Of a DNA stretch of 64,000 nucleotides, positions 36,964 through 50,150 are shown piece after piece. A program made the translations under genes and the position numbers. The DNA lies in contig NZ_JAAXKX010000008.1 of NCBI RefSeq assembly GCF_012276755.1, positions 1 to 64,000 of the forward strand, written 5' to 3'. The notes beneath the pieces are model-generated. The model worked only from the letters and a program-made list of their open reading frames with translations. It was not told where the DNA came from and searched no databases. The stretch's first letter is position 1; the number at the start of each line of letters is the position of its first letter. Source of the stretch: Marichromatium bheemlicum (lineage in GTDB: Bacteria > Pseudomonadota > Gammaproteobacteria > Chromatiales > Chromatiaceae).

Positions 36964-38772
36964 TCAGGCGACCGGCGCCGCACGCGCCGGCGCCGGCTCC
37001 TGGAACTGCAGCGCGGCGAGGCGTGCATAGAGCCCGCCCTGGGCGATCAGCGCATCATGACGACCGGCGGCGACGATCCGCCCACCGTCGATCACCAGGA
37101 TGCGGTCGACGTTACGCACCGTCGCCAGTCGGTGAGCGATGACGATGCTGGTACGCCCGCGCATCAGCTCCTCAAGCGCCTCCTGCACCAGCCGCTCGCT
37201 CTCGGCATCGAGCGCGCTGGTCGCCTCGTCGAGCAGCAATAGCGCCGGGTCGCGCAGGATGGTGCGAGCGATGGCGATCCGCTGGCGCTCGCCGCCGGAG
37301 AGCTGCACCCCGCGCTCGCCGAGATCGGTGTCGAACCCCTGCGGCAAGCGATCGAGGAACTCGGCCGCGTGCGCCGCCTCGGCGGCGCGGCGCACCTCAT
37401 CGTCGGTCACCGACTCCATACCGTAGCGGATGTTCTCCCAGGCACTGGTGGCGAAGATCACCGGGTCCTGCGGCACCAGCCCGATTCGCCCACGCAGCTC
37501 GCGCGGATCGAGTGCGCGCAGATCGACATCATCGAAACACACCCTGCCGGCATTCGGGTCGTAGAAGCGCAGCAGCAGCTGGAACAGGGTCGACTTGCCC
37601 GCCCCCGAGTGCCCCACCAGCGCCACCCGCTCGCCCGGGCGCACCACCAGCGACAGCGCATCCAGCGCCGGGGTGTCGGGCCGTGAGGGATAGCAAAAGC
37701 GCACCGCGTCGAAACGGACCTCGCCGCGCACCGGTTGCGGCAACGCCACCGGCACGGCTGGCGCGGCGATCGCCGGGCGCGACTCGAGCAGCTCCATCAA
37801 CCGCTCACTGGCCCCGGCGCCGCGCAGCAGCTGACCGACCAGTTCGCTGAGCGAGCCGACCGAACCGGCCACCAAGATGGCGTAGAACAGGAAGGCCGAG
37901 AGTTCGCCGCCACTGAGGGTCCCGTCGAGCACCCGATGACCGCCGATCCACAGCACCACGCCGATCGCGCCGAAGGTCAGCAGGGTGGCGATCCCGGCGA
38001 GCAAAGCGCTGGTCAGCGAGCGCTGGCGTGCAACCTCGAAGGCCGACTCCACCTGCTCGCCGTAGCGGCGCCGGTCGAGCGGCTCGTGACCACAGGCCTG
38101 CACGGTACGGATGCCGTGGATCACCTCGTCGACATAGGCGGCGACATCGGCCACTCGATCCTGGCTGGCGCGCGAGAGCCGCCGCACCCGATGCCCCAGC
38201 AGCCAGGCCGGACCGATCACCAACGGCACCCCAAGCAATACCAGCGCGGTCAGCCCCGGACTGGTGATCGCCAGCATGCTGATACCACCGAGCACCATCA
38301 ACGAGGTGCGCAGCGCCATCGCCAGGGTCGAGCCGACCACCACCTGTAACAGCGCGGTATCGCTGGTCAGGCGCGAGATCACCTCGCCGGTGCGGGTGGT
38401 CTCGAAGAAGCCGACGTCGAGGGCCAACACCCGCTCGAAGACCGCGCTGCGGATATCGGCGATCACCCGCTCACCGATCCAGTTGAGCAGATAGCTGCGC
38501 ACCACCATCGCGCCGGCGGTGAACACCACCACGGTGAGAAACAGCAGCAGCGAGCGGTCGAGCGCCACCGCCGAGCCACTCGACAGCCCGCGATCGACCA
38601 CCACCCGGATCACCTGACCGAAGGCCAACACCGACCCGGCAGCAAACAGTAACGCGGCGAGCGCAGCGAGCAGGCGCCAACGATAAGGCAGGGTGAAGCG
38701 CAGCAGACGCGCCAGCGCGCGCAGATCGCGGGTGCCCGGACGATCGGGCGCGACAGAGGAGGAACGAGACAT
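36964..38772 (-). CDS. MsbA-like ABC exporter, fused membrane and ATPase domains
   Basis: The protein has 602 residues. An N-terminal type I exporter domain with about six membrane helices covers residues 25-320, including NWIGERVIADIRSAVFERVL and FFETTRTGEVISRLTSDT. A nucleotide-binding domain follows with Walker A LVGHSGAGKSTLFQLL, Q-loop GLVPQDPVIFA, signature VQLSGGERQRIAIAR, Walker B ALLLLDEATSALD and switch VIAHRLATV. It most resembles lipid or multidrug exporters of the MsbA class. The substrate cannot be told from sequence. It is downstream of the YbjN-like and HEAGH genes on the same strand. Confidence 0.88.
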   Translation of the reverse strand: MSRSSSVAPDRPGTRDLRALARLLRFTLPYRWRLLAALAALLFAAGSVLAFGQVIRVVVDRGLSSGSAVALDRSLLLFLTVVVFTAGAMVVRSYLLNWIGERVIADIRSAVFERVLALDVGFFETTRTGEVISRLTSDTALLQVVVGSTLAMALRTSLMVLGGISMLAITSPGLTALVLLGVPLVIGPAWLLGHRVRRLSRASQDRVADVAAYVDEVIHGIRTVQACGHEPLDRRRYGEQVESAFEVARQRSLTSALLAGIATLLTFGAIGVVLWIGGHRVLDGTLSGGELSAFLFYAILVAGSVGSLSELVGQLLRGAGASERLMELLESRPAIAAPAVPVALPQPVRGEVRFDAVRFCYPSRPDTPALDALSLVVRPGERVALVGHSGAGKSTLFQLLLRFYDPNAGRVCFDDVDLRALDPRELRGRIGLVPQDPVIFATSAWENIRYGMESVTDDEVRRAAEAAHAAEFLDRLPQGFDTDLGERGVQLSGGERQRIAIARTILRDPALLLLDEATSALDAESERLVQEALEELMRGRTSIVIAHRLATVRNVDRILVIDGGRIVAAGRHDALIAQGGLYARLAALQFQEPAPARAAPVA

Positions 38773-38827
38773 GGGATTCCCTACAGCAAAGCGGACAACG
38801 AAGCGAGAGCGACCGGAGGACCGGGGC

Positions 38828-39571
38828 TCAACCGTGCGCGAGCGCGCGCCACTGGCGCAACAACAACAGCGCTCCCCAGACCAGCGCGAGGAGCATCAAC
38901 AGGGCGCCGAACAGATGACTGACCTGACCGAGCACCCGGTCGAGATGCAACAGCCCGGTCTCGGTTAATAGGTACTCCCAGTCGTGAAATCCATAGGGTG
39001 CGGTCTGCCCGGTGTTGCCACCGAGCAACGGCAACACCCCGGCGCGGGCATCGGCGACATAGGGCGCGATATCGAGGAGGTTTTCCCCGAACCACCACAG
39101 ACAGACGCTGGCGCCGAAGGGATCACGGGTACGTAACAGCAGCACCAATAGACAGGTCAGCGGCATCAGCAGCTGCCCCAGGGTGCCGCCGAGCGAGCCG
39201 ATGAAGGCACCGAAGGGGGCGAAGATGATGTGCCCGGCCTCGTGGAAGGGCAGATTGATCAGGTGCAGCAGCGACTCGCCGGCGACGTTGGCCGACACCG
39301 GCGCGGCCATCAGCCGCAGCCCCCAGGCCAGCAGCACACCCCAGAGCAGGGCGCGGAGCACCAGCACGGGTGCGCCCCCGGTCGGGGGCGCACCGAGCAG
39401 CAGCCGGGCCAAGCGCCCCGACGTCCGCTGCGGCGCCCGGCGCACGAGGCGCGCCGGCGCGACCTCGCCAGCGGGCGGGTGGTACTTGTAGTACTTGGCG
39501 AAGACCAGCCCGCAGGCCGTGCAGATGGCGGCGTGGTCGGACTGCTCGGCCCGGCACTTGGGACATTGCAT
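38828..39571 (-). CDS. zinc-ribbon membrane protein with a HEAGH metalloprotease-like motif
   Basis: The start MQCPKCRAEQSDHAAICTAC forms a four-Cys zinc ribbon. A basic linker, then about five membrane helices, fill the remaining roughly 170 residues. Helix two or three contains NLPFHEAGHIIFAPFG, a HExxH zinc-protease signature inside the membrane as in site-2 proteases (M50). A second conserved Asp of the M50 LDG type is not obvious, although ENLLDIAPYVADARAGVLP could fill that role. The ATG at 39571 gives 247 residues and overlaps nothing. It sits between the YbjN-like gene (23 bp) and the ABC exporter. Protease activity is inference. Confidence 0.65.
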   Translation of the reverse strand: MQCPKCRAEQSDHAAICTACGLVFAKYYKYHPPAGEVAPARLVRRAPQRTSGRLARLLLGAPPTGGAPVLVLRALLWGVLLAWGLRLMAAPVSANVAGESLLHLINLPFHEAGHIIFAPFGAFIGSLGGTLGQLLMPLTCLLVLLLRTRDPFGASVCLWWFGENLLDIAPYVADARAGVLPLLGGNTGQTAPYGFHDWEYLLTETGLLHLDRVLGQVSHLFGALLMLLALVWGALLLLRQWRALAHG

Positions 39572-39594
39572 GAGGGCTCGGCAACGGCGCCGCG

Positions 39595-40059
39595 CTAGAG
39601 CATCTCCTCGCGGAACTCGCGCAGCACCACCCCCCACCAGTCGAAGGTGTCGTCGAGGTTGCGTGGGGTGACGCCGTAGTTGAGGTTGACGGCGAACTCC
39701 AGTACCGCATCGCCCTCATCGTCGAGATAGGCCTTGCCGAAGCGCTTGCCGCGGTTCCAGCGGTTGACGTCCTCGAGGGTCAACCCGGCGTCCTCCCAGC
39801 CGGCATAAAACAGCAGGTCTTTACAGTCCTTGCCCGCCTCGCAACCGTAGAAGGTCACCAGATAGAGCACCCCGAACATCCGCCCACGGATACGCGGATC
39901 GCCCACCTCGTCGCGTTCCAGCTCGGCGCTGCCAAACCCCTTGGCCGCCTCTAACACGGCCTCGGGATCGGCCGCACTCACCAGGTCTCGCGCCAAGGCC
40001 GAACCTGCCCACAACATCGCCACCAGAACAGCGATCATCACAGCACGAACGCGCATCAT
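39595..40059 (-). CDS. YbjN-domain protein, secreted
   Basis: This 154-residue protein begins with a signal peptide, MRVRAVMIAVLVAMLWAGSALA, cleaved probably at ALA-RD. The rest resembles the YbjN fold: FGVLYLVTFYGCEAGKDCKDLLFYAGW, then LEDVNRWNRGKRFGKAYLDDEGDAVLEFAVNL. Two Cys (GCEAGKDC) could form a disulfide in the periplasm. The function of such secreted YbjN proteins is unknown. It is the first gene of a minus-strand run leading to the HEAGH protein and the ABC exporter. Confidence 0.7.
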   Translation of the reverse strand: MMRVRAVMIAVLVAMLWAGSALARDLVSAADPEAVLEAAKGFGSAELERDEVGDPRIRGRMFGVLYLVTFYGCEAGKDCKDLLFYAGWEDAGLTLEDVNRWNRGKRFGKAYLDDEGDAVLEFAVNLNYGVTPRNLDDTFDWWGVVLREFREEML

Positions 40060-40196
40060 CCCCCTCCTCGTCTCGACTCATCTCGCTCGGGTACGCGACG
40101 GCCTCGCCGCGCCCGGCCACGACCGGACGTCACTCGGGGGCTCCCGAGGCGCCGGCGCATCGGGCAAGTATAAGCCGCGATTCGGTCACTGCCGGA

Positions 40197-40742
40197 TCAA
40201 CCCAAGGCACCGGCCAGGGCACGGATGGCGTCGCGGTTGGTCCAGGAGGCGGTGAGCCGCGCCGCAGCGCTCGCCGGCAGCCAGCGGTATTCGAGGTGCT
40301 CGCGCGCATTGAGCCGCACGAAACGGCGGGTCTCGAGCACCAGCGCAAACCAATACTCGCGGTTGAAGCAGACGTTGGGCGCATACCGCCGGCGCCAGGC
40401 ACGCACGATCGGGAACAGGGTCGAGTGGTGCAGGTCGATCAACCGCCCGCCGGCGCGCAGCCCGGTCTCCTCGTAGACCTCACGCGCGGCGGCCTGACGC
40501 GGGCTCTCGCCGGCATCGAGGCTACCGGTCACCGACTGCCAGAAGGCCAACGGCCGCGCCCGACGCAGCATCAGGAACTCCCCGCCACGGGTACAGATGA
40601 CCACCAACACCGACTGCGGACGCTTGCGCGGCAGCCGACTCAGCGCCTCCGCCTCTTCCTCGCTCACCTTGAGCTGACGCAGGACCCCGGGGTCCACACA
40701 ATTGGCCATCAACGTTACCTGTCTTGGTTCGGCGTCGGACAT
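40197..40742 (-). CDS. nudB: dihydroneopterin triphosphate diphosphatase (Nudix) NudB
   Basis: This 181-residue Nudix hydrolase has the full Nudix box, GSLDAGESPRQAAAREVYEETGL, near residue 75. It is located right after aspS, the conserved place of nudB in gammaproteobacteria, where it removes pyrophosphate from dihydroneopterin triphosphate in folate synthesis. RKRPQSVLVVICT opens the domain. The first about 38 residues precede the usual start, and the ATG at MANCVDPG is an alternative. Confidence 0.82.
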   Translation of the reverse strand: MSDAEPRQVTLMANCVDPGVLRQLKVSEEEAEALSRLPRKRPQSVLVVICTRGGEFLMLRRARPLAFWQSVTGSLDAGESPRQAAAREVYEETGLRAGGRLIDLHHSTLFPIVRAWRRRYAPNVCFNREYWFALVLETRRFVRLNAREHLEYRWLPASAAARLTASWTNRDAIRALAGALG

Positions 40743-40772
40743 CGCGACCGACGGTTAGGGAGAGGCAAAGGC

Positions 40773-40802
40773 AGACGCGCCACCGCAAGGGGTGGCGCGT
40801 CT
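40773..40802 (-). terminator. hairpin after aspS
   Basis: AGACGCGCCACC and GGTGGCGCGTCT pair perfectly over 12 bp around a GCAAGG loop, 50 bp beyond the aspS stop. A purine-rich strand follows on plus, which reads as CTTTGCCTCTCC on the minus strand, so the T-run is short. Confidence 0.6.
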
Positions 40803-40852
40803 ACGCTAGCAAGATGCCCACGACAGCGGCGCGGGCATGCCAGGGGCTGGAC

Positions 40853-42631
40853 TCAGCCGCGCTGACGCAGCCGTAGCGCCAGCTCCTTGAGCTGGGCGTC
40901 GTCGACCGCCGAGGGGGCATCGGTGAGCAGACAGGCCGCGGTCTGGGTCTTGGGGAAGGCCATGACGTCGCGGATCGACTGTGCGCCGGTCATCAGCATC
41001 ACCAGACGGTCGAGACCGAAGGCGATACCGCCATGCGGCGGGCAGCCGAACTTGAGCGCCTGGAGGAGGAAGCCGAAGCGCTCCTCGGCCTGCTCGTCGC
41101 TGATCTTGAGCAGCTCGAAGACCTGGCGCTGCACCGCCTCGCGGTGGATACGGATCGACCCACCACCGACCTCGGTGCCGTTGAGCACCATGTCGTAGGC
41201 ACGTGACAGACAACTGCCCGGATCGCTGGCGAGGGTGTCGAGCTGCGCCTCCTTGGGCGCGGTGAAGGGATGATGCAGCGCCACCCAGCGCTCGGCGTTG
41301 GGGTCGTACTCGAACATCGGGAAGTCGACCACCCACAACGGGTGCCAACCCTCGGCCATCAACCCACGATCCTCGCCGAGCTTGACGCGCAGCGCGCCGA
41401 TCGACTCATTGACCACGTTCGCCTTGTCGGCACCGAAGAAGATCAGGTCACCGTCCTCGGCACCGGTACGCGCCATGATGCCCTCGACGGTGGCGTCGGG
41501 CAGGAACTTGAGGATCGGCGACTGCAGCCCCTCGCGCCCCTTGGCGGCCCAATCGTTGACCTTGATGTAGGCCAGTCCCTTGGCGCCGTAGATGCCGACG
41601 AACTGGGTGTAGCCGTCGATCTCCTTGCGCGTGAGCGAGCCGCCGCCGGGCAGGCGCAGCGCCACCACCCGACCCTCGGGGTCCTGGGCGGGACCGGCAA
41701 AGACCTTGAACTCAACCCCGTCCATCAGATCGGCGACATCGATCAGCTCCAGCGACACACGCAGGTCGGGGCGATCAGAGCCGTAACGACGCATCGCCTC
41801 GGCATAGGTCATACGCGGGAAGGGGTTGGGCAGGGTCTCACCGTTGACCTCCTCGAAGAGGGTACGGATCATCGACTCCATCAGCCCCATCAGCGTCTCC
41901 TCGTCGACGAAGGAGGCCTCGATGTCGAGCTGGGTAAACTCGGGCTGACGATCGGCACGCAGGTCCTCGTCGCGGAAACAGCGCGCGACCTGGTAGTAGC
42001 GATCCATCCCCGACATCATCAGCAGCTGCTTGAACAGCTGCGGCGACTGCGGCAGGGCGAAGAACTCACCGGGGTGGGTGCGGCTGGGCACCAGATAGTC
42101 GCGCGCGCCCTCGGGGGTCGACTTGGTGAGGATCGGGGTCTCGATGTCGAGGAAGCCGTGCTCATCGAGGAAACGACGCATCACCCGGGTGACCTGGCTG
42201 CGGGTGCGCAGTCGCGCCTGCATCTCGGGGCGACGCAGGTCGAGATAGCGATAGCGCAGACGCACCTCCTCGGAGGCGTCGGCGGCATGGGTCTCGAGCT
42301 GGATCGGCGGGGTGGCGGCGGCGTTGAGGATCTCCAACTCCAGGCCCAGCACCTCGATCTCGCCGGTGGGCAGATCGGGGTTGATGGTACCCTCGGGGCG
42401 TGGCCGCACCCGGCCCTTGACGCGCAGTACGAATTCGCTGCGCACCTGCTCGGCGCGGGCGAAGATCTCGGCACGATCGGGATCGAACACCACCTGCACC
42501 AGACCATCACGATCACGCAGGTCGATGAAGATCACCCCGCCATGGTCACGGCGTCGATGCACCCAGCCGCAGAGCACGACCTCTTGCCCATCATGGCTGC
42601 TGTTCAAGTCCCCACAGTAATGCGTGCGCAT
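40853..42631 (-). CDS. aspS: aspartyl-tRNA synthetase
   Basis: This class II synthetase starts [31 protein letters not shown], with the OB-fold anticodon domain first. Motif 2 is in [25 protein letters not shown] and motif 3 is [22 protein letters not shown]. The 592-residue length and the bacterial GAD insertion fit AspS. The ATG at 42631 is the family start. The frame extends upstream through a terminator and is rejected there. Confidence 0.97.
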   Translation of the reverse strand: MRTHYCGDLNSSHDGQEVVLCGWVHRRRDHGGVIFIDLRDRDGLVQVVFDPDRAEIFARAEQVRSEFVLRVKGRVRPRPEGTINPDLPTGEIEVLGLELEILNAAATPPIQLETHAADASEEVRLRYRYLDLRRPEMQARLRTRSQVTRVMRRFLDEHGFLDIETPILTKSTPEGARDYLVPSRTHPGEFFALPQSPQLFKQLLMMSGMDRYYQVARCFRDEDLRADRQPEFTQLDIEASFVDEETLMGLMESMIRTLFEEVNGETLPNPFPRMTYAEAMRRYGSDRPDLRVSLELIDVADLMDGVEFKVFAGPAQDPEGRVVALRLPGGGSLTRKEIDGYTQFVGIYGAKGLAYIKVNDWAAKGREGLQSPILKFLPDATVEGIMARTGAEDGDLIFFGADKANVVNESIGALRVKLGEDRGLMAEGWHPLWVVDFPMFEYDPNAERWVALHHPFTAPKEAQLDTLASDPGSCLSRAYDMVLNGTEVGGGSIRIHREAVQRQVFELLKISDEQAEERFGFLLQALKFGCPPHGGIAFGLDRLVMLMTGAQSIRDVMAFPKTQTAACLLTDAPSAVDDAQLKELALRLRQRG

Positions 42632-42759
42632 CGTTCTATCGCCCCGTTGTGCTGAATTCGTCGTTGATCGTTCGCGGCGCCGCACCGCTCGGCGGGCGCA
42701 CACGGCTGGGGCGCTATGCCCCGACCCCGGACGGCATCGGCGCCCGGGGATGAGAAACC

Positions 42760-42788
42760 AAAAAACCGCGCTGGACATGCCAGCGCGG
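42760..42788 (-). terminator. rho-independent terminator downstream of fmdB
   Basis: On the minus strand a 9-bp perfect stem, CCGCGCTGG/CCAGCGCGG with a 5-nt loop, is followed by six T residues. It lies between fmdB and aspS and separates the two transcripts. Confidence 0.88.
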
Positions 42789-42928
42789 CTTGCTGCTCGA
42801 ACAAGGATCCGGTGGCGCACCGGCTCACCAGCGAGGTGAGCGCCCCTCGGTATCATCCCCCCGCGCGGGGCCGAGAAGATACTGAATCGGCAGGCGCGCG
42901 CGCAAGCACGGAGCCCCGACGGCCGCGC

Positions 42929-43165
42929 TCAGGCGGCCTTGTCGGAACCGCCGCTCGAACTCTCGTGCAGGTTCTTCTTCTTGCCTTGCTTGAAGTCGGT
43001 CTCGTACCAGCCACCGCCCTTGAGTCGGAAACCGGCCGCCGAGATCTGCTTCTTGAGCTCGGACTTACCGCAGGCGGGACAGTCGGTCAGCGGTGCGTCA
43101 CTGATCTTCTGCAACGCCTCCATCTCGTGTCCGCACGCCTCGCAGCGATATTCATAGATCGGCAT
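42929..43165 (-). CDS. FmdB-family zinc-ribbon regulatory protein
   Basis: This 78-residue protein begins MPIYEYRCEACGHEMEALQK and has a second CPACGKSELKK knuckle, so four Cys form one zinc ribbon. The C-terminal tail is basic and Ser-rich. The name comes from a regulator of amide metabolism, but most members upstream of aspS are uncharacterised. This aspS neighbourhood is common in proteobacteria. Confidence 0.9.
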   Translation of the reverse strand: MPIYEYRCEACGHEMEALQKISDAPLTDCPACGKSELKKQISAAGFRLKGGGWYETDFKQGKKKNLHESSSGGSDKAA

Positions 43166-43303
43166 TGATCATACCTCGTCATCGGATAAACAACGGCGAT
43201 CGCGACCCAGCGGCCGTGCGCCGATACCATCAGGGGTTGCGCATCGGTCTCGGATTGGCCTTAATGGCAGCCCCTTGAAAACCAGCTGATGCCTTAGGAC
43301 ACC

Positions 43304-44158
43304 ATGCCCTCGCCCACCCCGCGCTCGATCCTCATCACCGGCTGCTCCAGCGGTATCGGCGCCCACTGCGCCACCGGGCTGGCACAGCGCGGCTGGCGGG
43401 TGATCGCCGCGGCTCGCGCCGAGCACGATGTCGAGCGTCTGGCCGCCAGCGGTCTGGACGCGGTACGGATCGACCTCGACGACTCGGCGAGCATCGCCGC
43501 AGGGCTCGAACAGGCCCTCGCGCTCAGCGGCGGCCGGCTCGATGCGCTGTTCAACAACGGCGCCTACGGCCAACCCGGCGCGGTCGAGGATCTCAGCCGT
43601 GCGGCATTGCGCGCCCAGCTCGAGACCAACCTGCTCGGCTGGCACGAGTTGACCTGTCGGGTGATCCCGGTGATGCGACGCCAGGGCTATGGACGCATCG
43701 TCCAGAACAGCTCCATCCTCGGACTCATCCCACTGCCTTTCCGCGGCGCTTACGTCGCCAGCAAGTATGCGCTCGAGGGCCTGACCGACACCCTGCGTCT
43801 GGAACTGCGCGGCAGCGGCATCGCGGTCTCGCTGATCGAACCCGGCCCGATCACCAGCCGCTTTCGCGACAATGCCCATCGCGCCTTTCGCGACAACATC
43901 GACGTCGAACACAGCGTCCATCGCGACGCCTATGTCCGCGCCGAGCAACGACTGACCAAGCCCGGCAAGGCCCAGCCCTTCACCCTACCGCCCGAGGCGG
44001 TGTTGCGCGCACTGGTCCACGCCATCGAGAGCCCGCGGCCACGGCCCAGATATTATGTCACCTTACCGACCCATGTGCTCGGCGGCCTGAGACGGCTGTT
44101 GCCGACCCGGACCCTCGACTGGGTGCTCACACGGGTCTCGCGCGGCGGCGCCGGCTAA
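43304..44158 (+). CDS. short-chain dehydrogenase/reductase (SDR)
   Basis: This 284-residue classical SDR has the cofactor loop ILITGCSSGIGAHCATGLAQRG at the N-terminus, NNGAYGQPG in the middle, catalytic Ser in IVQNSSILGLI and YVASKYALEG with the Tyr and Lys. The C-terminus (ETNLLGWHELTCRVIP earlier, then LPTRTLDWVLTRV) resembles YciK/DltE-like SDRs of unknown substrate. It stands alone between fmdB and greA, on the opposite strand to both. Confidence 0.88.
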   Translation: MPSPTPRSILITGCSSGIGAHCATGLAQRGWRVIAAARAEHDVERLAASGLDAVRIDLDDSASIAAGLEQALALSGGRLDALFNNGAYGQPGAVEDLSRAALRAQLETNLLGWHELTCRVIPVMRRQGYGRIVQNSSILGLIPLPFRGAYVASKYALEGLTDTLRLELRGSGIAVSLIEPGPITSRFRDNAHRAFRDNIDVEHSVHRDAYVRAEQRLTKPGKAQPFTLPPEAVLRALVHAIESPRPRPRYYVTLPTHVLGGLRRLLPTRTLDWVLTRVSRGGAG

Positions 44159-44182
44159 ACGCAGCGCCGACACGCACCGGGG

Positions 44183-44659
44183 TCAGATGTACTCGACCTC
44201 GAGGATCTCGAACTCGCGCACCCCTCCCGGGGCCTCAAGCGAGGCGACATCGCCCTCGCTCTTGCCGATCAGGCAGCGCGCGATCGGCGAGGAGACCGAG
44301 ATCATGCCGAGCTTGAGATCGGCCTCATCCTCACCGACGATCTGGTACTTGAGTTCCTGATCCTTGTCGATCTCGAGCACGTGCACGGTCGCACCGAACA
44401 CGACCCGCCCCGTCTTCGGCAACGTCGTGACATCGATGATCTGCGCGTTGGAGAGCTTCGACTCGATGTCCTTGATGCGACCCTCGATGAAGCCCTGCTG
44501 CTCACGCGCGGCGTGGTACTCGGCGTTCTCCTTGAGATCGCCGTGCTCGCGCGCCTCGGCGATCGCCTCGATCACGCGCGGACGCTCGACCCGCTTGAGC
44601 CGGTCCAACTCTTCACGCAATTTCTCAGCGCCTCTCGCGGTCAGAGGTACCTGGGTCAT
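44183..44659 (-). CDS. greA: transcription elongation factor GreA
   Basis: GreA rescues backtracked RNA polymerase by stimulating transcript cleavage. The 158-residue protein has the coiled coil with the active tip [21 protein letters not shown] near residue 37, and the C-terminal globular domain ([20 protein letters not shown]). It starts at ATG 44659. The usual carAB-greA order is kept, but a terminator lies between carB and greA. Confidence 0.97.
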   Translation of the reverse strand: MTQVPLTARGAEKLREELDRLKRVERPRVIEAIAEAREHGDLKENAEYHAAREQQGFIEGRIKDIESKLSNAQIIDVTTLPKTGRVVFGATVHVLEIDKDQELKYQIVGEDEADLKLGMISVSSPIARCLIGKSEGDVASLEAPGGVREFEILEVEYI

Positions 44660-44748
44660 GGGTGATTCCCTCATATGGATGGACCGCGGCGGATCCGCAC
44701 GCGGTCGGTCAGGTCCATTGCGGACCCAAAGAAGACAAAAAGAGACCG

Positions 44749-44772
44749 CGGGCGTGCCGCCTGGCACGCCCG
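44749..44772 (-). terminator. terminator after carB
   Basis: A 10-bp perfect stem CGGGCGTGCC/GGCACGCCCG around a 4-nt loop lies 12 bp past the carB stop. On the minus strand it is followed by CGGTCTCTTTTTG, a usable T-tract. Confidence 0.75.
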
Positions 44773-44783
44773 TTTGGCCTTGA

Positions 44784-47993
<3,210 letters not shown>

Positions 47994-48187
47994 TCTGTTA
48001 GTTTCTTGAGATCCGAGAATGGATGTACGTGAACGCAAATGCTGGAAGACGAATGCCGTGAGCGACGGACCGTGAGGGGTCCGCACCCGCACCGCTCCGC
48101 AACACCCGGTCGACCCTGGACTCCGCCACCGGCGGATCCGTCGAGCCCGTGCGTGCGCCCGACGAGGGCGCGCGCAGCGCGGCTCGT

Positions 48188-49330
48188 CTAGCGGCGCGCG
48201 CGCATCGCGTCGATGAACTGATCGAACAGCGGCGCCACGTCACAGGGCCCGGGACTGGCCTCGGGATGGCCCTGGAAACTGAAGGCGGGACACTCACGGT
48301 GACGAATGCCCTGCAGCGAGCCGTCGAACAGCGAGCGGTGCGTCGGCTGCAGCGTCTCGGGCAGACTCGCCTCGTCGACGGCGAAGCCGTGGTTCTGGCT
48401 ACTGATCATCACCGCGCCGGTGGCGAGGTCCTGGACCGGGTGGTTGGCGCCGTGGTGGCCGAACTTCATCTTCAGGGTGCGGGCGCCGGAGGCGAGCGCG
48501 AGCAGCTGGTGGCCAAGACAGATGCCGAACAGCGGCACCTGGTGCTCAAGCAGCTCGCGGATCGCGGTGATGGCGTAGTCGCAGGGCTCGGGATCACCGG
48601 GACCGTTGGAGAGGAACACCCCGTCGGGGTTCATCGCCAACACCTCGGCGGCGGGGGTGCGGGCCGGGACCACGGTGACGCTGCAGCCGCGCGAGACCAG
48701 CATGCGCAGGATGTTGCGCTTGACGCCGAAGTCGTAGGCGACGACCTTGAACGGCAGCGCCTCGTCGGCGGGGTCGAGCGGCGCGGGCAGTCCGCCCTCG
48801 AGCGCCCACTCGCCCTGGGTCCAGGCATAGGGCTCGGCGGTGGTGGCCTGCTGGGCGAGGTCCATGCCCTTGAGCCCGGGGAAGTCACGGGCGGCGGCCA
48901 GGGCCGCGGCCTCGTCGATGGCATCGCCGGCCTGCAGACAACCGTTCTGCGCACCCTTCTCACGCAGGATGCGGGTCAGGCGACGGGTGTCGATATCAGC
49001 GATGCCGACCACGCCCTGACGACGCAGATAGTCGTCGAGGCGCTCGCGCTGGCGGAAGTTGCTTGCGCGTTGCGGCAGGTGGCGCACGATCAGGCCGGCG
49101 GCCTGGATGCCGGCGGACTCCTCGTCCTCCGGGTTGGCGCCCACGTTGCCGATGTGGGGGTATGTCAGGGTCACGAGCTGACGCAGATAGGAGGGATCGG
49201 TGAGGATCTCCTGATAGCCGGTCATGGCGGTGTTGAACACCACCTCACCGACGCTCGAGCCATCGGCGCCAATCGATGTTCCGCGGAAGACCGAACCGTC
49301 TTCCAGAACCAGAACTGCGGGTTTTCTCAA
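48188..49330 (-). CDS. carA: carbamoyl-phosphate synthase small chain
   Basis: CarA supplies ammonia to CarB by glutamine hydrolysis. The class I amidotransferase triad includes the Cys in [15 protein letters not shown] and the His-x-Glu in [13 protein letters not shown], with [12 protein letters not shown] before it. A TTG at 49330 (then [16 protein letters not shown]), with GGAGATA upstream, gives 380 residues and aligns with the E. coli start. The in-frame ATG at 49399 would add 23 unconserved residues. A roughly 190-bp GC-rich gap separates it from carB. Confidence 0.96.
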   Translation of the reverse strand: MRKPAVLVLEDGSVFRGTSIGADGSSVGEVVFNTAMTGYQEILTDPSYLRQLVTLTYPHIGNVGANPEDEESAGIQAAGLIVRHLPQRASNFRQRERLDDYLRRQGVVGIADIDTRRLTRILREKGAQNGCLQAGDAIDEAAALAAARDFPGLKGMDLAQQATTAEPYAWTQGEWALEGGLPAPLDPADEALPFKVVAYDFGVKRNILRMLVSRGCSVTVVPARTPAAEVLAMNPDGVFLSNGPGDPEPCDYAITAIRELLEHQVPLFGICLGHQLLALASGARTLKMKFGHHGANHPVQDLATGAVMISSQNHGFAVDEASLPETLQPTHRSLFDGSLQGIRHRECPAFSFQGHPEASPGPCDVAPLFDQFIDAMRARR

Positions 49331-49518
49331 GGGTATCTCCGAATCCGGGCGAGGATGCGCAACGACCGCGACGGGACGTCGGGTGACGGCGTTGGACACA
49401 CAGGATAGGTCAATGGCAGCGCCCTGACCGGCCTGAATTCTAAAGAACCGCCGGCGTACTGTCCACGCGCACCGGTCGGCACGGGCGGCGAAATGCCAAC
49501 CCGATCATCTGCTTCAGC

Positions 49519-49962
49519 TCAGCCATGACCCAGTTGCCGACGCGCCCAGGCGGCGATCCCCGCCGCATCCATGGCGCCGGCCTGACGGGCATGCTCGACC
49601 CCGCCACGAAACAGCGCCAGGGTCGGGATGCTGCGGATACCGAGGCGCGCGGCCAACCCCTGCGCCTGCTCGGTGTCGACCTTGATCAGGCGCAGCTCGG
49701 GTTCGAGGGTGCGCGCGGCAGCGGCGAAGGCCGGCGCCATCATCCGACAGGGACCACACCAGGGCGCCCAGAAATCGACCAACAGCGGCAGGTCACTGCG
49801 CGCCAGATGATGCGCGAAACGCGCCTCGTCGAGTGCCACCGGCTCGCCAGCGAACAGCGGCGCGTGGCAGCGCCCGCAACGCCCGCCCGCGCCGAGTCGC
49901 GTCGGCGCCAGCCGGTTGACCGCGTCACAGGCGGGACAGACCACATGGATCGAATCGGACAT
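49519..49962 (-). CDS. trxC: thioredoxin 2 (TrxC)
   Basis: This 147-residue TrxC-type protein has an N-terminal zinc-binding domain, CPACDAVNRLAPTRL with GRCGRCHAPLF, followed by the thioredoxin fold with active site VDFWAPWCGPCRMMAP and IRSIPTLALFRGG. It is a cytosolic disulfide reductase, often induced by oxidative stress. It diverges from the cnoX-like gene. Confidence 0.94.
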   Translation of the reverse strand: MSDSIHVVCPACDAVNRLAPTRLGAGGRCGRCHAPLFAGEPVALDEARFAHHLARSDLPLLVDFWAPWCGPCRMMAPAFAAAARTLEPELRLIKVDTEQAQGLAARLGIRSIPTLALFRGGVEHARQAGAMDAAGIAAWARRQLGHG

Positions 49963-50150
49963 GTCTTTCGCTCTCTCACTCGTTCACAACCTGGCCTCCG
50001 GGCATGACAGGGCCGGGCGCCAGCACATCGTCGATGTGCCCGATCGTGCCGACCGCCCCGGTCTCGCGCCCTCGGCGTCTTGAATCGTCACCGGCCGCTG
50101 GCTATGGTCACCGGCCTTGCGACTATCCATATCATCAGGAGTCATCACCC

